Below are positions 11,222 to 21,659 of a stretch of 44,730 nucleotides of DNA, in pieces. Under the pieces are notes generated by a model. It did not search any database. It was given only the letters and a program-made list of their open reading frames with translations, and was not told the DNA's origin. The number at the start of each line of letters is the position of its first letter. Positions within the stretch are counted from its first letter, which is position 1. Origin of the DNA: Branchiostoma floridae (taxonomy: Eukaryota > Chordata > Leptocardii > Amphioxiformes > Branchiostomatidae). A program made the translations under genes and the position numbers. The stretch is from contig NC_049993.1 of assembly GCF_000003815.2 (NCBI RefSeq), positions 4,672,579-4,717,308 of the forward strand, given 5' to 3'.

Positions 11222-14200
11222 CTTCAGGGGGAGAGAACGAGGAACACAGAGAGTAATCCAAAGTCATTTAGCTTCACGGGGTCCTTATAATGATGTACAA
11301 GTCTGCCGGCAACGTAACGAAGACCGAGAAACATGACTAATGTGGGAATCGAGACGTTTGATAAGTCTTCTAGGTTTTGAGGATGGGGAAGTCTTTTGAA
11401 AATATCGGTGCAATCAGGGCAGGAAACACAGAATGAATTTTCGGGATTCGTGTATACAGTTGTCATACATCTTTCGGAAAGGATTGGAATGGAAAGATCT
11501 AGAGTAGAGTGTCGAAAATTAACATTATCAAGAAAGATCGACTCCCTTGTACATTGGACGGCGCATCTTCATTAACTTTCAATCTCGGAGATGGGATAAT
11601 TTAGGTTTAATGATGCATTTTAAAGTTGTCCAACTCCCCAATGACATCAGCGATCTCAATCTATCAACGTCTGACGGAAATTAATGACTTACACAGTATC
11701 GTTCAGTCTTACGTGGGGACAGTAGTACACAATCAGGATAACCGTGTGCAGTATAGAAAAACATTTAAGGTTACTTGTTGTTGTGTAACGATTGTTTCTC
11801 AGTCTTTGTTATGTTGCACAATGAAGTACATACACAACAAGCAGAAGCAGCCAACAAACATACTCCAAAGACACGTACTTACAATTACAAACATGAACAT
11901 TTACATCAAATCCCCACACCAGACCTTACACGTGACGAAATAGATGGTTTGTGGCAAGACACACAAGCGGTAGTGCTTGCCTATCGTTTTATAAAAAGGT
12001 AATGGAATTTAGAAAATAATTCAGCAAAGGCATTTAGTTTAGTTATTTCTTCAATTTCAATCTTGATTCTAATACGACGGTTAGTTGTTTTCGACACAAG
12101 TGCCTTTTTGACATCTGTGCTCGTTGGCAAAAAACAACAACAAACAAACACATCTCCGTCTTCAAAAAGGTTACAGAATGCTGGGGTTATTTCAGCATCA
12201 TCGGTTCACCACATTCAGGTCTGGTACTAACAGCGAAAAGAAGAGTGAGCGATGCAGGACTGGGCAGCAGTGATGTCAAGCTATGAGAGTACAGGCTGAG
12301 CCATGCTGGGTGCAACAAAGCAGCAAAAATGCCACACTGTTCGAACTCGGACTTTCCTGGGGTGAACAAGATTTCATTAAGACAGATCTCAGTTTTGGGA
12401 TGACCGAAATAGAAGGTTAGTGATGCGTTACAGATTTGCAATGATGTATGAGTTGAATGCCTGAAAAATTATGGCAGAAATATTTAGCAATAAACTGCCG
12501 TATAAAACTGTGAATACTGTGATATCACATTCATCTTGAGCACCACTAGAATGTGCTTGTCATAAATACTAATATCGTTCCCTTTCTTTGAAGTATAGAA
12601 TATACAGCATATCCAAAATGTCTTGAGCACACTTTCATGTATTGAAATGCGGTTTACATGTATGTTTATGAGGTAGTGCAATTCGGTTGTGAATGAGAAA
12701 CAGCGGTTAGCTAAAAAAAATAAGAAGTCATCGTCGCAAGCTTTTTCAAACGTCGCTACTGGGCAGTAGTAGTAGTAGGGCAGAAGGACGTCCAGGAATT
12801 AAACAATGTGACTAATGAAAAAGCGTGAAGCGCAGTGTGCTGGTTAGATTAAGAAGCGGGTGTAGAACATCTCCTATAGATAGCCTCGCCCGCGGTCTAC
12901 ACAATATACCTCAGGAGACTCTGCTAAATTCCTGCTATGTTTCCATCTTTTTTATTTGGCCGCTAACCAGCTATCGACCAATCAGAGAATCAGCTTTACG
13001 TAGGCGACTATATAAAGCTGACTCTTTGATTGGCTGACAATTAGGCGACTCTCTGATTGACTGACATCTGGTTAGGAGCCACGCCCACAAAAGTGGAAAC
13101 TTCAGCTCTGTTTAGCAAAGCCTACCGGGGTATATGGTATAGGCCGAGGGAGATGCTCTGTGAAGGAGAATGGTGCAGCACAGCGGGGAGCAACATAAGG
13201 TTTGTCTTACAGCGACTGTGTTAACCATATTCACCAGCCAGTCCGTCATTTCAACGCACTTCCCCGCTAAGAAGCTCTTCTCCGAACATTCCTCTATGGC
13301 GCCATCGTACGTCTTTGGATCGAATTGTTTGTTATCTGCTCCTGAATCATCATACTATGTGTAGAAACAAATAAAGCGGCTCAGTTGGTAGAACTTGTTT
13401 GTGGGAAAAGAAAAGGCAAGCAAGATTGTTCATATGGTAGTAGTAAAGCTCTATAACTAAAGAAAGATTTGCATAATCGTGACCAATCATGTGCAATCTA
13501 TAACAAGAATGCAAATTAAGCTGCCTCTGTAAATCATTACTAAGAATTGACAAACGAGACGGTGTATGTTAAAATTGATTGCTTTCTGAAATCTTTTGCG
13601 CTCTTCTAAATCTGACTGGCAAAGACTGGCTCACGAATCATTGGACTGTTAACTTTATATGGATCCCAAACAATGACTTCAAAAATGACTTGATCTTTAA
13701 TTTACGTGCACAACGCGAAAGGCCGTTTATCTTCACTTGTACATTGAGAATGAATCGAAGTGTGCATAACATCAGAACAAGGGAATGGAACAGATTGCCA
13801 TGCCCGATATATGAGCATAATCAATGAGTAGATTATTTGATCTGTAAGTGCAGTGCATTTGGTAAGTAGATCTGCTGATTTGATATTCAGTACCCAATAG
13901 GCAGAACTTCTTATGGTAGACGGCTGCATAAAATGAATTGAATTTTTCTTGTTGGCACCTGTAATGTAAGACTATGTATTCACAGCGTTTCAGAAGAAAA
14001 GCCCCCTTACTTATCATCCTCGCCTGTGTCAAACTGATTGTTACGCAGTCTGTGAACCACCCTGAGATAACAGTTTTTCCATTTCAAAGAGAATTAACGT
14101 TCACTGCTGTCTGATCTGGTCGCCTGGAAGGTGGTGCACATTTTGAAATTTCGAAGGGTTAGAGAAGGAATATATTAAGCAAGGCAAGGGTATGATAGGA

Positions 14201-14608
14201 GAGAAGAAACATGGTTGTTAGTGCAGGGTTGAGAATGCGCCTGTGTGATAGTGACTAAGCACAACACAGGTGTAAGGAATACTAAACAGTTTAGGACATT
14301 ACTATTCCCTTGCCTAATATGATATCCAAACAAACAATTTCTATTGTGGATCGAAGGTAAAAAGCAATTTGTGTGAAATTTCATTCAGCCATAGCAAACC
14401 CTTCTGTATGTTTTTACAAAAACAAAATCATGAGGTCATATGCGTCTATAGTCGGAGAGACAAATAATGCTGAGTCTAATGATGTATTCCTGTATGGGAT
14501 ATCGCAAAGCTTGAATGTTGATAGAGTAAGAAGGATAAGATGACGCATTTGTACAGTGTTAATGATGTTTTAGCAAAGACAGGACAGATCTGTAGGAGCG
14601 CCACCTAC
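11222..14608 (-). other. Intron of gene A (last)
   Basis: About 3.4 kb between the terminal exon and the Gln-rich exon. It begins (minus strand) with the donor GTAGGT and ends with a pyrimidine-rich acceptor. No further phase-compatible exon was recognised. It contains a CCAAT/TATA-like patch near 12979-13040 and a tRNA-A-box-like fragment near 13377 (GGCTCAGTTGGTAGAAC) with no B-box. Confidence 0.55.
12979..13040 (+). promoter_or_regulatory. Possible CCAAT/TATA core promoter
   Basis: CCAATCAG at 12979 is followed by ACTATATAAAGC near 13008-13019. An inverted CCAAT (GATTGG) and a partial repeat of the GGCGACT...TCTGATTG block follow. The spacing suits a RNA polymerase II core promoter, but no downstream gene is evident, and the patch is flanked by short inverted CTAACCAG/CTGGTTAG. 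It may therefore be part of a small mobile element. Confidence 0.25.
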
Positions 14609-14734
14609 CGGGCTGATGGCGTTGCTCATGTATGCCGCCTGTGGTGACGACTGCTGCTGCGAGAATGGAGACTGCTGGGAGTTAGAGTAGGACGACTGCT
14701 GCTGGTGGTAGGACGACTGCTGCGGGTAGGCATT
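14609..14734 (-). CDS. Internal Gln/Ser-rich exon (secreted-protein gene A)
   Basis: A 126-base exon, symmetric phase 0-0, residues 80-121. The acceptor is CTTCTCTTCAG|AAT and the donor CCG|GTAGGT. It encodes a low-complexity segment built from QQSSY-type repeats (NAYPQQSSYHQQQSSYSN, then PFSQQQSSPQAAY) and ends MSNAISP. Only this frame is open; the other two hit stops. Repeated CAGCAGTCGTCC units suggest growth by codon-scale slippage. In a secreted protein such a segment could be a linker, a mucin-like or transglutaminase-substrate region. That is inference, since I see no catalytic or adhesive motif. Confidence 0.78.
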
Positions 14735-15566
14735 CTGAAGAGAAGTTAAACACTAAGTTAAGATAACCAGCACTTTTACCTCTCGCCTGTCCGTTCAGAA
14801 AACTAAGAAAATAGGCATGGATCATCTCTTGATAGAGACGGGGGGCGCCATAAACTTTCTGAAACTTTTGATTCTCTGCTCCCCAATTAACCTGCTCTAT
14901 GTGAATATTGGGGCGTCACAGAAGTAATAGCTTGCTTATCATTTGACAAGGACTAGATCCGTTCATTCGAAAATTAAAAACGAGTTGATTACCCATTTTT
15001 AATTCAGTGGCATCATACGTCAAGAAGTTTACTTTGATACATCAAATTACTATCAACGTTCAAGTCTTTCTGTAAAGGACATTCCGTCCGGGAGGAAATT
15101 GCCCACTTATGATGGCAGCCCTCCCTCGTGATGGCCAGTACAGTAATTACATCAATCAATCAATACAGAGCTGAGACAGACCAACAGTGCAAAGTGGTGA
15201 TTCGCCCCCACATGATCACCATTTAATTAGCGTTGCGCCGGCAACGATCTTGAACTCTATATCAGATAATGGAGACAGCCTCCAAGGTGATCCAACTCTC
15301 ACGGAAAGGAAAATTACACTTTGAAATGGTCGACGGGGAAAATAAATTAGAAAGTCTTGGGTTCATTCCCAAGGCGGTCCGGGGGAAGACGAACGTGATT
15401 GGCTGTGATCACGACAGGTGCACGCGCTGATCACGAGGTCATTAGGGCGGTAATGTCCCGACGTTATCTTCACACAAAATTCCATCTCTGGAAAATCCCG
15501 TACCGTCAGCACACACAAGGAACTTACCAACTATCTATGAATATAACGTTACATATAACGTTACAG

Positions 15567-15614
15567 GTACTCAAGCAACTGAAAATTCCCAAATAACATC
15601 CAGTTGCTTGAGTA
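15567..15614. repeat. Perfect 14-bp hairpin
   Basis: ACTCAAGCAACTG is followed after about 20 bases by CAGTTGCTTGAGT. A pair of ATAACGTTAC repeats lies immediately upstream (15542-15565). Probably a small foldback inside the intron. Confidence 0.6.
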
Positions 15615-15904
15615 ACTGCTTTTTGGCGTATCTTATTACCTGAATCATGTCTAACATTTATCGATGTATTTATACATACCTTTTCTACTAAAACGTACCC
15701 ACAGTTTGATAAATAGTACCGACCACAATCGAACTGAAGAAGAGTTGGTACAATACATGATAGATTTTTACAGCGTTTCGCGGTATTTTACAATCTTTTC
15801 TTTAAATAAATGGCGGTGATAAAAATTGATTTTGCTTTATTTACAGTGCAGGCATGAAATAAATCTCTTTCTGTATTGTTCAGTCAATCCAACACACCAG
15901 CTTT

Positions 15905-16015
15905 GACAGTTACGACCGCTGCAGTGGCCTATAGGGTTCGATCCTACCCAAGACTTCAGAAGTGGTTCATACTGTTTTCTATATGCTAAGGACTCTGCTC
16001 TAGAGAGTGCAAAGG
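15905..16015 (+). repeat. Degenerate tRNA-derived SINE
   Basis: A B-box-like GGGTTCGATCC lies near 15938-15948. It is followed by ACCCAAGACTTCAGAAGTGG and a later CTCTGCTCTAGAGAGTGCAA. The order parallels the SINE at 31599 (CCGAGTCATACCAAAGAATTGG ... TCTGCTTAGCACTCAGC). The A-box region is poorly conserved. Confidence 0.4.
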
Positions 16016-16257
16016 TTTAACACAAATGTCTCCAATGGACTAGCTAAAAGGTAAGAGCAAAACTCGAAATGAGACGTAAATAAAAAAAAATATTCGTCAC
16101 TGGAAGAAACATTAAAAAATGGGAAATCAGTATGAAAGGATTAATCGCAGGCATAAATGATTGGAATCAAACATGAATATGTGAGAAATACTAGAACTCG
16201 TACGACCTAAACTATTTATCTAACCGTGATGACATTTAGTAGTTGAGGTAAGGCTAC

Positions 16258-16735
16258 CTTGGCTGTTCTGTAGAAGCCTTCTGACTGAGCCCTGGCCACC
16301 TTCGCCATACAGAAGGCCATGGCCATCTTGACAAGAATGCTATATGTATCTAACTGTGTGATGACATGTCGTAGTGAAAGTCAGCCCACCTTAGCTGTTC
16401 TGTGGAAGCCTTCGGACTGAGTCCTGGCCACTTTAGCAATACAGAAGTCCATGGCCACCTTGACAAACATATACTTTAGACCCTAACAATTTATCTAACT
16501 GTGAAGACATTTAGTAGTTGAGGTAAGGCTACCTTAGCTGTTCTGTGGAAGCCTTCTGACTGAGCCCTGGCCACCTTAGCCATACAGAAGTCCATGGCCA
16601 TCTTGACAAGAATACTCTACACTATCTATCTAACTGTGAAGACTGTAGTAGTTGAGGTAAGGCTACCTTAGCTGTTCTGTGGAAGCCGTCTGACTGAGCC
16701 CTGGCCACCTTAGCCATACAGAAGTCCATGGCCAT
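16258..16735 (-). repeat. Array of four extra copies of the tail of gene A exon 3
   Basis: Four tandem units, with period 132-143 bp, repeat the last 69 bases of the exon at 16801-16952 plus adjoining intron. The exon-like blocks lie at 16667-16735, 16533-16601, 16390-16458 and 16258-16326. Each translates without a stop in the gene's frame as 23 residues of the form MAMDFCMAKVARAQSEGFHR plus TAK. The copy at 16390 starts V and reads CIAKVARTQ. The copy at 16258 has MAMAF and FYRTAK. Each is followed by a GT (GTAGCC, or GTGGGC in one) and preceded by TTGTCAAG or a close variant, a possible weak acceptor. Each block is symmetric phase 0-0, so inclusion would not disturb the frame. Whether they are ever spliced in is unknown; the acceptors look weak. 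Confidence 0.85.
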
Positions 16736-16800
16736 CTTGACAAGAATACTGTACACTATCTATCTAACTGTGAAGACTGTAGTAGTTGAGGTAAGGCTAC

Positions 16801-16952
16801 CTTAGCTGTTCTGTGGAAGCCGTCTGACTGAGCCCTGGCCACCTTAGCCATACAGAAGTCCATGGCCATCTTGACGGAGCTGATGTGCGGGATGACCTTG
16901 TGAAGTCCGAGCGTCAGCATGCACTTATTCACCTCATCCTGGATCTCTGGCG
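16801..16952 (-). CDS. Internal helical exon with two Cys (secreted-protein gene A)
   Basis: A 152-base exon, entering phase 1 and leaving phase 0, residues 29 (split codon) to 79. The acceptor is GATTCTCTCCG-like pyrimidines ending TTCTATCTCCAG. The donor AAG|GTAGCC is weak. The peptide begins PEIQDEVNKCMLTLGLHKV, continues IPHISSVKMAMDFCMAKVAR and ends AQSDGFHRTAK. It is amphipathic and probably helical, with cysteines at 39 and 62 that could pair. The entering phase matches exactly the one leftover base of the signal-peptide exon. The last 69 bases are repeated four times in the adjoining intron. No known domain was recognised. Confidence 0.78.
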
Positions 16953-16989
16953 CTGGAGATAGAACGGAGATGGTGAGAGACTGTGATCA

Positions 16990-17560
16990 TATGAAACCAT
17001 GATAGTTACCTTAGATTACTAGGAAACCATTATAGTAACTGTATATTACCAGGAAACCATGACAGTAACTGACACTAACTGTAGATTACTAGGAATTCAT
17101 GACAGTAACTGTAGATTGCTAGGAAACCATGACAGCAACTGTAGATTACTAGGAAATCATGATAGTAATAATTGTAGATTACTAGGAAACTATGATAGTA
17201 ACTGTAGATTACTAGGAAACTATGATAGTAACTGTAGATTACTAGGAAACCATGATAGTAACTGTAGGTTACTAGAAAACCATGACAGTAACTGTATGTA
17301 CATACTAGATAACCAGGAAACCAGGATAGTAAGTGCAGATTACTAGGAAACCATGACAGTAACTGTAGATTACTATGAAATCATAAGAGTAACTGTATGT
17401 ACATAGATAACCAGGATAGTAAGTGTAGATTACTAGGAAACCAGGATAGTAGGTGCAGATTACTAGGAAACCAGGATAGTTAGTGTAGATTACGAGGAAA
17501 TCATGAGATTAACTGTAGAATACTAGGAAACCATGTCTATAATTGTAGATTACTTTCTCT
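16990..17560. repeat. 30-bp minisatellite
   Basis: About 18 imperfect copies of a 30-base unit (AGTAACTGTAGATTACTAGG followed by AAACCATGAT). Because 30 is divisible by three, a long spurious open frame reading NCRLLGNHDS appears on the plus strand at 17059-17346. It lies in an intron of gene A. Confidence 0.9.
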
Positions 17561-18551
17561 GGAAACAAATGAGGGGCCACACAATCGCCACAGAAAACAC
17601 AATACCAGCAAAGGTCTAGTGTATCTAAGAAAATTCAACCATCATGCGAAACTATTCCAGTATGTTTTACCATATCCGCACGCAAATGACAGTGTGTTGG
17701 TTTACGTTGACTTCCCGTTTTAAGCCAAAACAATTGATATAGAGTCCAAGGCACCCAGCTACAAATGGCGTTGCTTGGGAATTGCTAATCTTGGACCGTC
17801 CTTTCGCAAGTGGTAAACCTACCCATGACCATGGCCGAGAAAAATTACGGTGCTTGGAACGCCTTTCTGACCTTGTCCTCATCTTATGAATTGTAAATTC
17901 TTAATGGCATTTGCAACCGATTAATTGCGTATTGCTTCCGTGCTTTTTACTTTTGTGAAATAAACCATTTAGTAACGGTGCGCCAACTCATATGAATGGC
18001 AAACTCTAACACACATGTGGCGCCGACTGCATGCCCTGAAACAATCAATTCATAAAATCATCTAATGATAATTGACGTGTGGAAATATGATACAAGTTTC
18101 AAAAGTACGTGCGAATTTCAATAGGGCATCCACGGCTTGATGCGCGACTACAAAGGGTTGATAAATTTGCAATATGCATACTTTACCCCACTTAACATAT
18201 AAATGTGTGCGTGTAAAAAAGAGATAACAAATTATATTAACCACTCTGACTGATACGCCAGCCAGTAGGCATGATATATGCCCGGAGGCTTAGACTGTGA
18301 TCGCTCCTTGTGGATATGAAATTACAATTTTCCTTATCTCTAAAATTAAGACATGTGTCTCAGACTGTCACAGCAAGAAGTCGTTGTATTTGTTAAGCTT
18401 CGTGGAATAGCAGTGCACCTAATCGTGTAAGCGTTGGCACCCAGGGCATAACACATGTAGATATGTGTATGTAATATACGAAAAGTTTTCCTAAGTAGGT
18501 TAAACTGGTGCGAACTGGATTGAACTGGTACGAACTGGATCTCGCACTTAC
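17561..18551 (-). other. Remaining intron of gene A between signal-peptide and helical exons
   Basis: AT-rich, with short chance open frames. It has a small tandem of GAACTGGATTGAACTGG type at 18505-18540, immediately before the signal-peptide exon's donor. No other exon was identified. Confidence 0.5.
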
Positions 18552-18638
18552 GGGGAACGCTGCTGTCAGATGAGGGTACTAGAACCACAACTGCCGTCAG
18601 CACCAGGGACAGCACCTGTCCGCCTGAAGTCCACATGT
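18552..18638 (-). CDS. First coding exon: signal peptide (secreted-protein gene A)
   Basis: The ATG lies at 18636-18634, two bases inside the acceptor GTCTCTCTCCACAG|AC. The donor CCCC|GTAAGT is near consensus. Residues 1-28 read MWTSGGQVLSLVLTAVVVLV, then PSSDSSVP. This is a hydrophobic core (about residues 8-20) followed by a polar, Ser/Pro-rich region, as in a cleavable secretory signal, with cleavage plausibly near the SSDSS segment. The n-region lacks a positive charge, which is unusual but tolerated. It leaves one base that completes a Pro codon with the next exon (phase 1 to phase 1). The ATG is chosen because the acceptor immediately precedes it and no earlier ATG was seen in the upstream non-coding exon. 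Confidence 0.75.
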
Positions 18639-21389
18639 CTGTGGAGAGAGACATTGTCAGATCATGGGCAAACACTACGTAAATTCAGGGACTAGCACCA
18701 GCACAAAAAGATAGACTCTCAAAAGCCAATGATAATCTGTGACTGTGGATAGTTGCAGACTGAGGATTGCATATCAAGTACCGGGGATGCATATATTGAA
18801 ACATGTTGAAATATGACGTCTGTAGGGATCTCCACTGATACAATAGAGAGTTGAGAATGCTGTTACAGGAGGTAGGAAATTAAAGATAATTCAAGTAGGC
18901 TGCGCATGTAACGATATGCGCAAGTTTGGATAAGTTTGAAAGGCACTTAGTTAGAGCGATATCAAAAGACGTATGGTTTGTGTTTACGGCACGATTAAAA
19001 GCCTTCCCCATCGGGCCTCAATTAAAATATGCGTTTCATTATGTGTGCTCCATATTCATCATATAAGAATAACTGGACATTCTTTTGATGGGCTTTGAAT
19101 GGGGCCTGCCTGTTTCAAGTGGTACTGGAGTGGAAAGCCGGCAGATTTGGATTTCTCTCATCTTACTGGGAATTGATCGTAAGGCTAAACATTGGTTATT
19201 GCAACTATGGGATTCAAATGCAATTCATCGATTGAACTTCAACATTCATCTGATATTCTCGCTGATTGCAAAGGTTTTTGAAGAGTGATACTTGAAAAAG
19301 AATCTACAACTAAGGATCTAACTTGACAGTAGTACGAACAGTGAGAGGTTGGTTCGAAGAAACAAAACAACAATAATCATAGATTTGCAATATAACCTAA
19401 AGAAAGCATCCTTAGTTTAAATCAACACATTCAGTTAAAACTTGTTTCCACCATCCCGTAACCTATGGAATAGAACAAGAGGAAAAAGTAACTTATGACG
19501 AAATTTCCAAAACACCACTCTACAAAATATGAAAGAAATGCTCCTCCCTTTTAGCCTGCCGTCCAAAATACCCCATTTCAACCCTCTCTATTACATAAAA
19601 CACTTGATTATGCATAGCACTGGTTTGACAAGCTCTTGAATTAATGGGGAAGCCATTGACTGAGGACCACGCAAGGTCTAGAGGTGCTTATACTGGGAGG
19701 GTAGAATTTTTGTCGGCTTGGCTTGTACATCAAAATCTCTGAATATTAATTGATTTAGAAACAAATGAATTATATATACGAAGCACCGTGGCGGATATCA
19801 TAAAGATATTCTTGTTTGTAACCACTTTCTTGTAAAAGACGTCTAGACACCGTCTTAGTCTACATCTTCGAGACATTCCATTTGCGCATATTCACACTGT
19901 GGACTGTGAAGTGCTAAGGAAGGTTAGAGTGAGGCTAGTTGTAAATACGACCTCCCTTATTTCACGGTGGGAAATCTACATTTTCCAGCTCATTACTAAT
20001 ATTGATCGACTCACACATGGGATAGAAAAACTACGGCATTTCTGACGTGATGCAACAACATCGTAAAAAGGACAAACAGGTCCACCTTGAAACACCATGC
20101 ATAATGCAACTTTCACTTGAATGCGTGCATGGACATGCTTCAGTGGTTTCCGAATAAAATTTGAAGTACAAAAACAGGAAATTACATTCAAACACGTAAC
20201 ATTCTCCTTATGCAAAAACAAGAAGGACGATCATAGCTAAAATGTATTCGTGTCTTAAAAAAACTTATGACTTCAACCTTTTAAGTACATCAGATATCTT
20301 GAATAATCGAAAATACAGAAAGCCTACCAAAAGTACGGCACTGCTGTGGTATTTGGAATATGAGCAATATCAACCCATCAGAGAGTCGATGATGGCTTAT
20401 TCAATCTACTTTAAACCGCATTTATGGTAATCACGTAGAATATTGGGATTGTGAGATTTTCGGCCATAGGCATAGCTACTAATGGCATAGATGTATGCAA
20501 GGAGCCTTGATGTATGATAGACCATCTGTGTTTTTGGAATTAGGTTATATGGTCGAGCAGACAACGGCATTTGGCTGTTGTCATTTTTTTGTTGACTACA
20601 TTCTTTTTTTTCTGATTTTTCTAGCTTGTCCTCATGGCTCTAGCCTTCATGGACCTGGCAGTATAAAATTTAAAATGCCGGCGGTAGCTAGGGACTGCTA
20701 TAGAGAAAAGACGAACCTATTTAAGATGCAAATGGCCACCGTCCTCTCCTTGTTAAAGTCTTTGTCATGTTGACAGGCGTGTAATGAAAAGGCTCTGGTG
20801 TGTATGCCGGGGATGAAATGGTCATTTAATGCAGGCAGACACTGCTTAACTTAGAACTGTAATTTATCATACTATGTTGGCAGGAAAAGCCAACGCCTTC
20901 ACGACAGAAGGGATGCTTTCTAGTTCACTGCATGGTATTTTGGCAAATTTCATACGTTTAAAAAAGATAGATCTGATGTTGAAAATTGTTGGTAATTACC
21001 AACAAGCTTTAAGTGTTTCATGCTACCGTTGTCGCTAAAACTAAGGACATCAAAGGAACCTTATTTCCAAAACATGAAAAAGGGAGAAATCGACAGTATC
21101 GTCTCTTCTATCAGAATGTGCAGACTTTCAAGCTTTGGAGATTTTGAAATTTGTCACAAATTAAAGGAAGGGGTATGGAAGTGGCACACAGGATGAATTT
21201 CATGGCTGTAGACATTTCCAGTTTTATGTACGAATGTTCGTTTTATGTACGAAATCTGTCGTTTTATAGAGATGCGCGACATTTTCATAGAAGGCAAACA
21301 GTGCGTTTACACCCCTTTTTGATTCTACATCAAGAAATTAAAAACATATGAACGATTCTGTGTTGTAAGATAGAATCAATTCTCCTCAC
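18639..21389 (-). other. First intron of gene A (5' UTR intron)
   Basis: About 2.75 kb running from the donor GTGAGG (21389-21384) to the acceptor before the ATG exon. It holds a dispersed repeat copy at 19071-19280. Otherwise it is AT-rich with only chance open frames. Confidence 0.5.
19071..19280 (+). repeat. Dispersed repeat, copy 1 (partner at 33456)
   Basis: About 210 bases are shared in order with 33456-33662 at roughly 80 percent by eye. Shared blocks include AACTGGACATTCT, TGGTACTG-AGTGGAAAGCC, GGGAATTGATCGTAAGGCTA and ATTGAACTTCAACATT-ATCT. It is non-coding in both copies; the class is unknown. Confidence 0.75.
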
Positions 21390-21480
21390 CTTTAATTGTG
21401 AGAGAGACGACCAGTCCTGCTCCAGTCCCTACAGTCCCGTGTGAGAAGTCTGGTGTTCCTCAGGTCCTACAGCCAGATGG
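21390..21480 (-). other. Probable non-coding first exon of gene A
   Basis: On the minus strand a moderately GC-rich segment runs into ATTAAAG|GTGAGG, a good donor, and contains no ATG. The nearest downstream acceptor on this strand that makes sense is the one directly before the signal-peptide ATG. The start of the exon is not determined; 21480 is approximate. Confidence 0.5.
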
Positions 21481-21620
21481 TGGCACCTCCCTGCGCGTGA
21501 TGACGCGGGCGTATTGGATCCTCTCCAGCGCGTGTCCTGACACTTATTTGATGTGGTGCGCGCGATAGCTCCCCACCAATCACACGAGTCGATACCTAAA
21601 GCGAGGAAAGCCGCGCCCAA
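21480..21620 (-). promoter_or_regulatory. CpG-rich promoter-like region of gene A
   Basis: A local GC and CpG peak in AT-rich surroundings (GCGCGTGATGACGCGGGC, GGTGCGCGCG). It has an ATF/CRE-like TGATGACG near 21498 and a CCAAT box (ACCAAT at 21575-21580, inverted relative to the gene). It sits directly upstream of the inferred 5' UTR exon. No TATA box is evident. Confidence 0.4.
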
Positions 21621-21659
21621 GCCTGGAAAATCCTGATTCATGTCAGTTATTTCCAACAG

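Larger units (their letters stand above)
14735..16257 (-). other. Intron of gene A, lower part
   Basis: Non-coding. It contains a perfect hairpin near 15567-15614, a tRNA-derived repeat near 15900-16015, and AT-rich unique sequence. No exon was found. Confidence 0.5.

Noticed and set aside
11224-11466. 80-codon minus-strand frame with CxxC directly upstream of the Cys-rich exon, as an extension of that exon
   Set aside because: It is in a different frame, ends in TGA at the acceptor (CCCTGAAG), and the region has the pyrimidine tract expected of an intron end.
12187-12441. 84-codon minus-strand frame in the last intron of gene A
   Set aside because: No phase-0 splice pair that would insert it between the Gln-rich and Cys-rich exons; composition not convincing.
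13375-13400. tRNA-like GGCTCAGTTGGTAGAAC
   Set aside because: A-box resemblance only; no B-box at the right distance.
17059-17346. 95-codon repetitive open frame reading NCRLLGNHDS repeats
   Set aside because: Produced by a 30-bp minisatellite whose unit is a multiple of three; it lies in an intron on the opposite strand and has no splice or start support.
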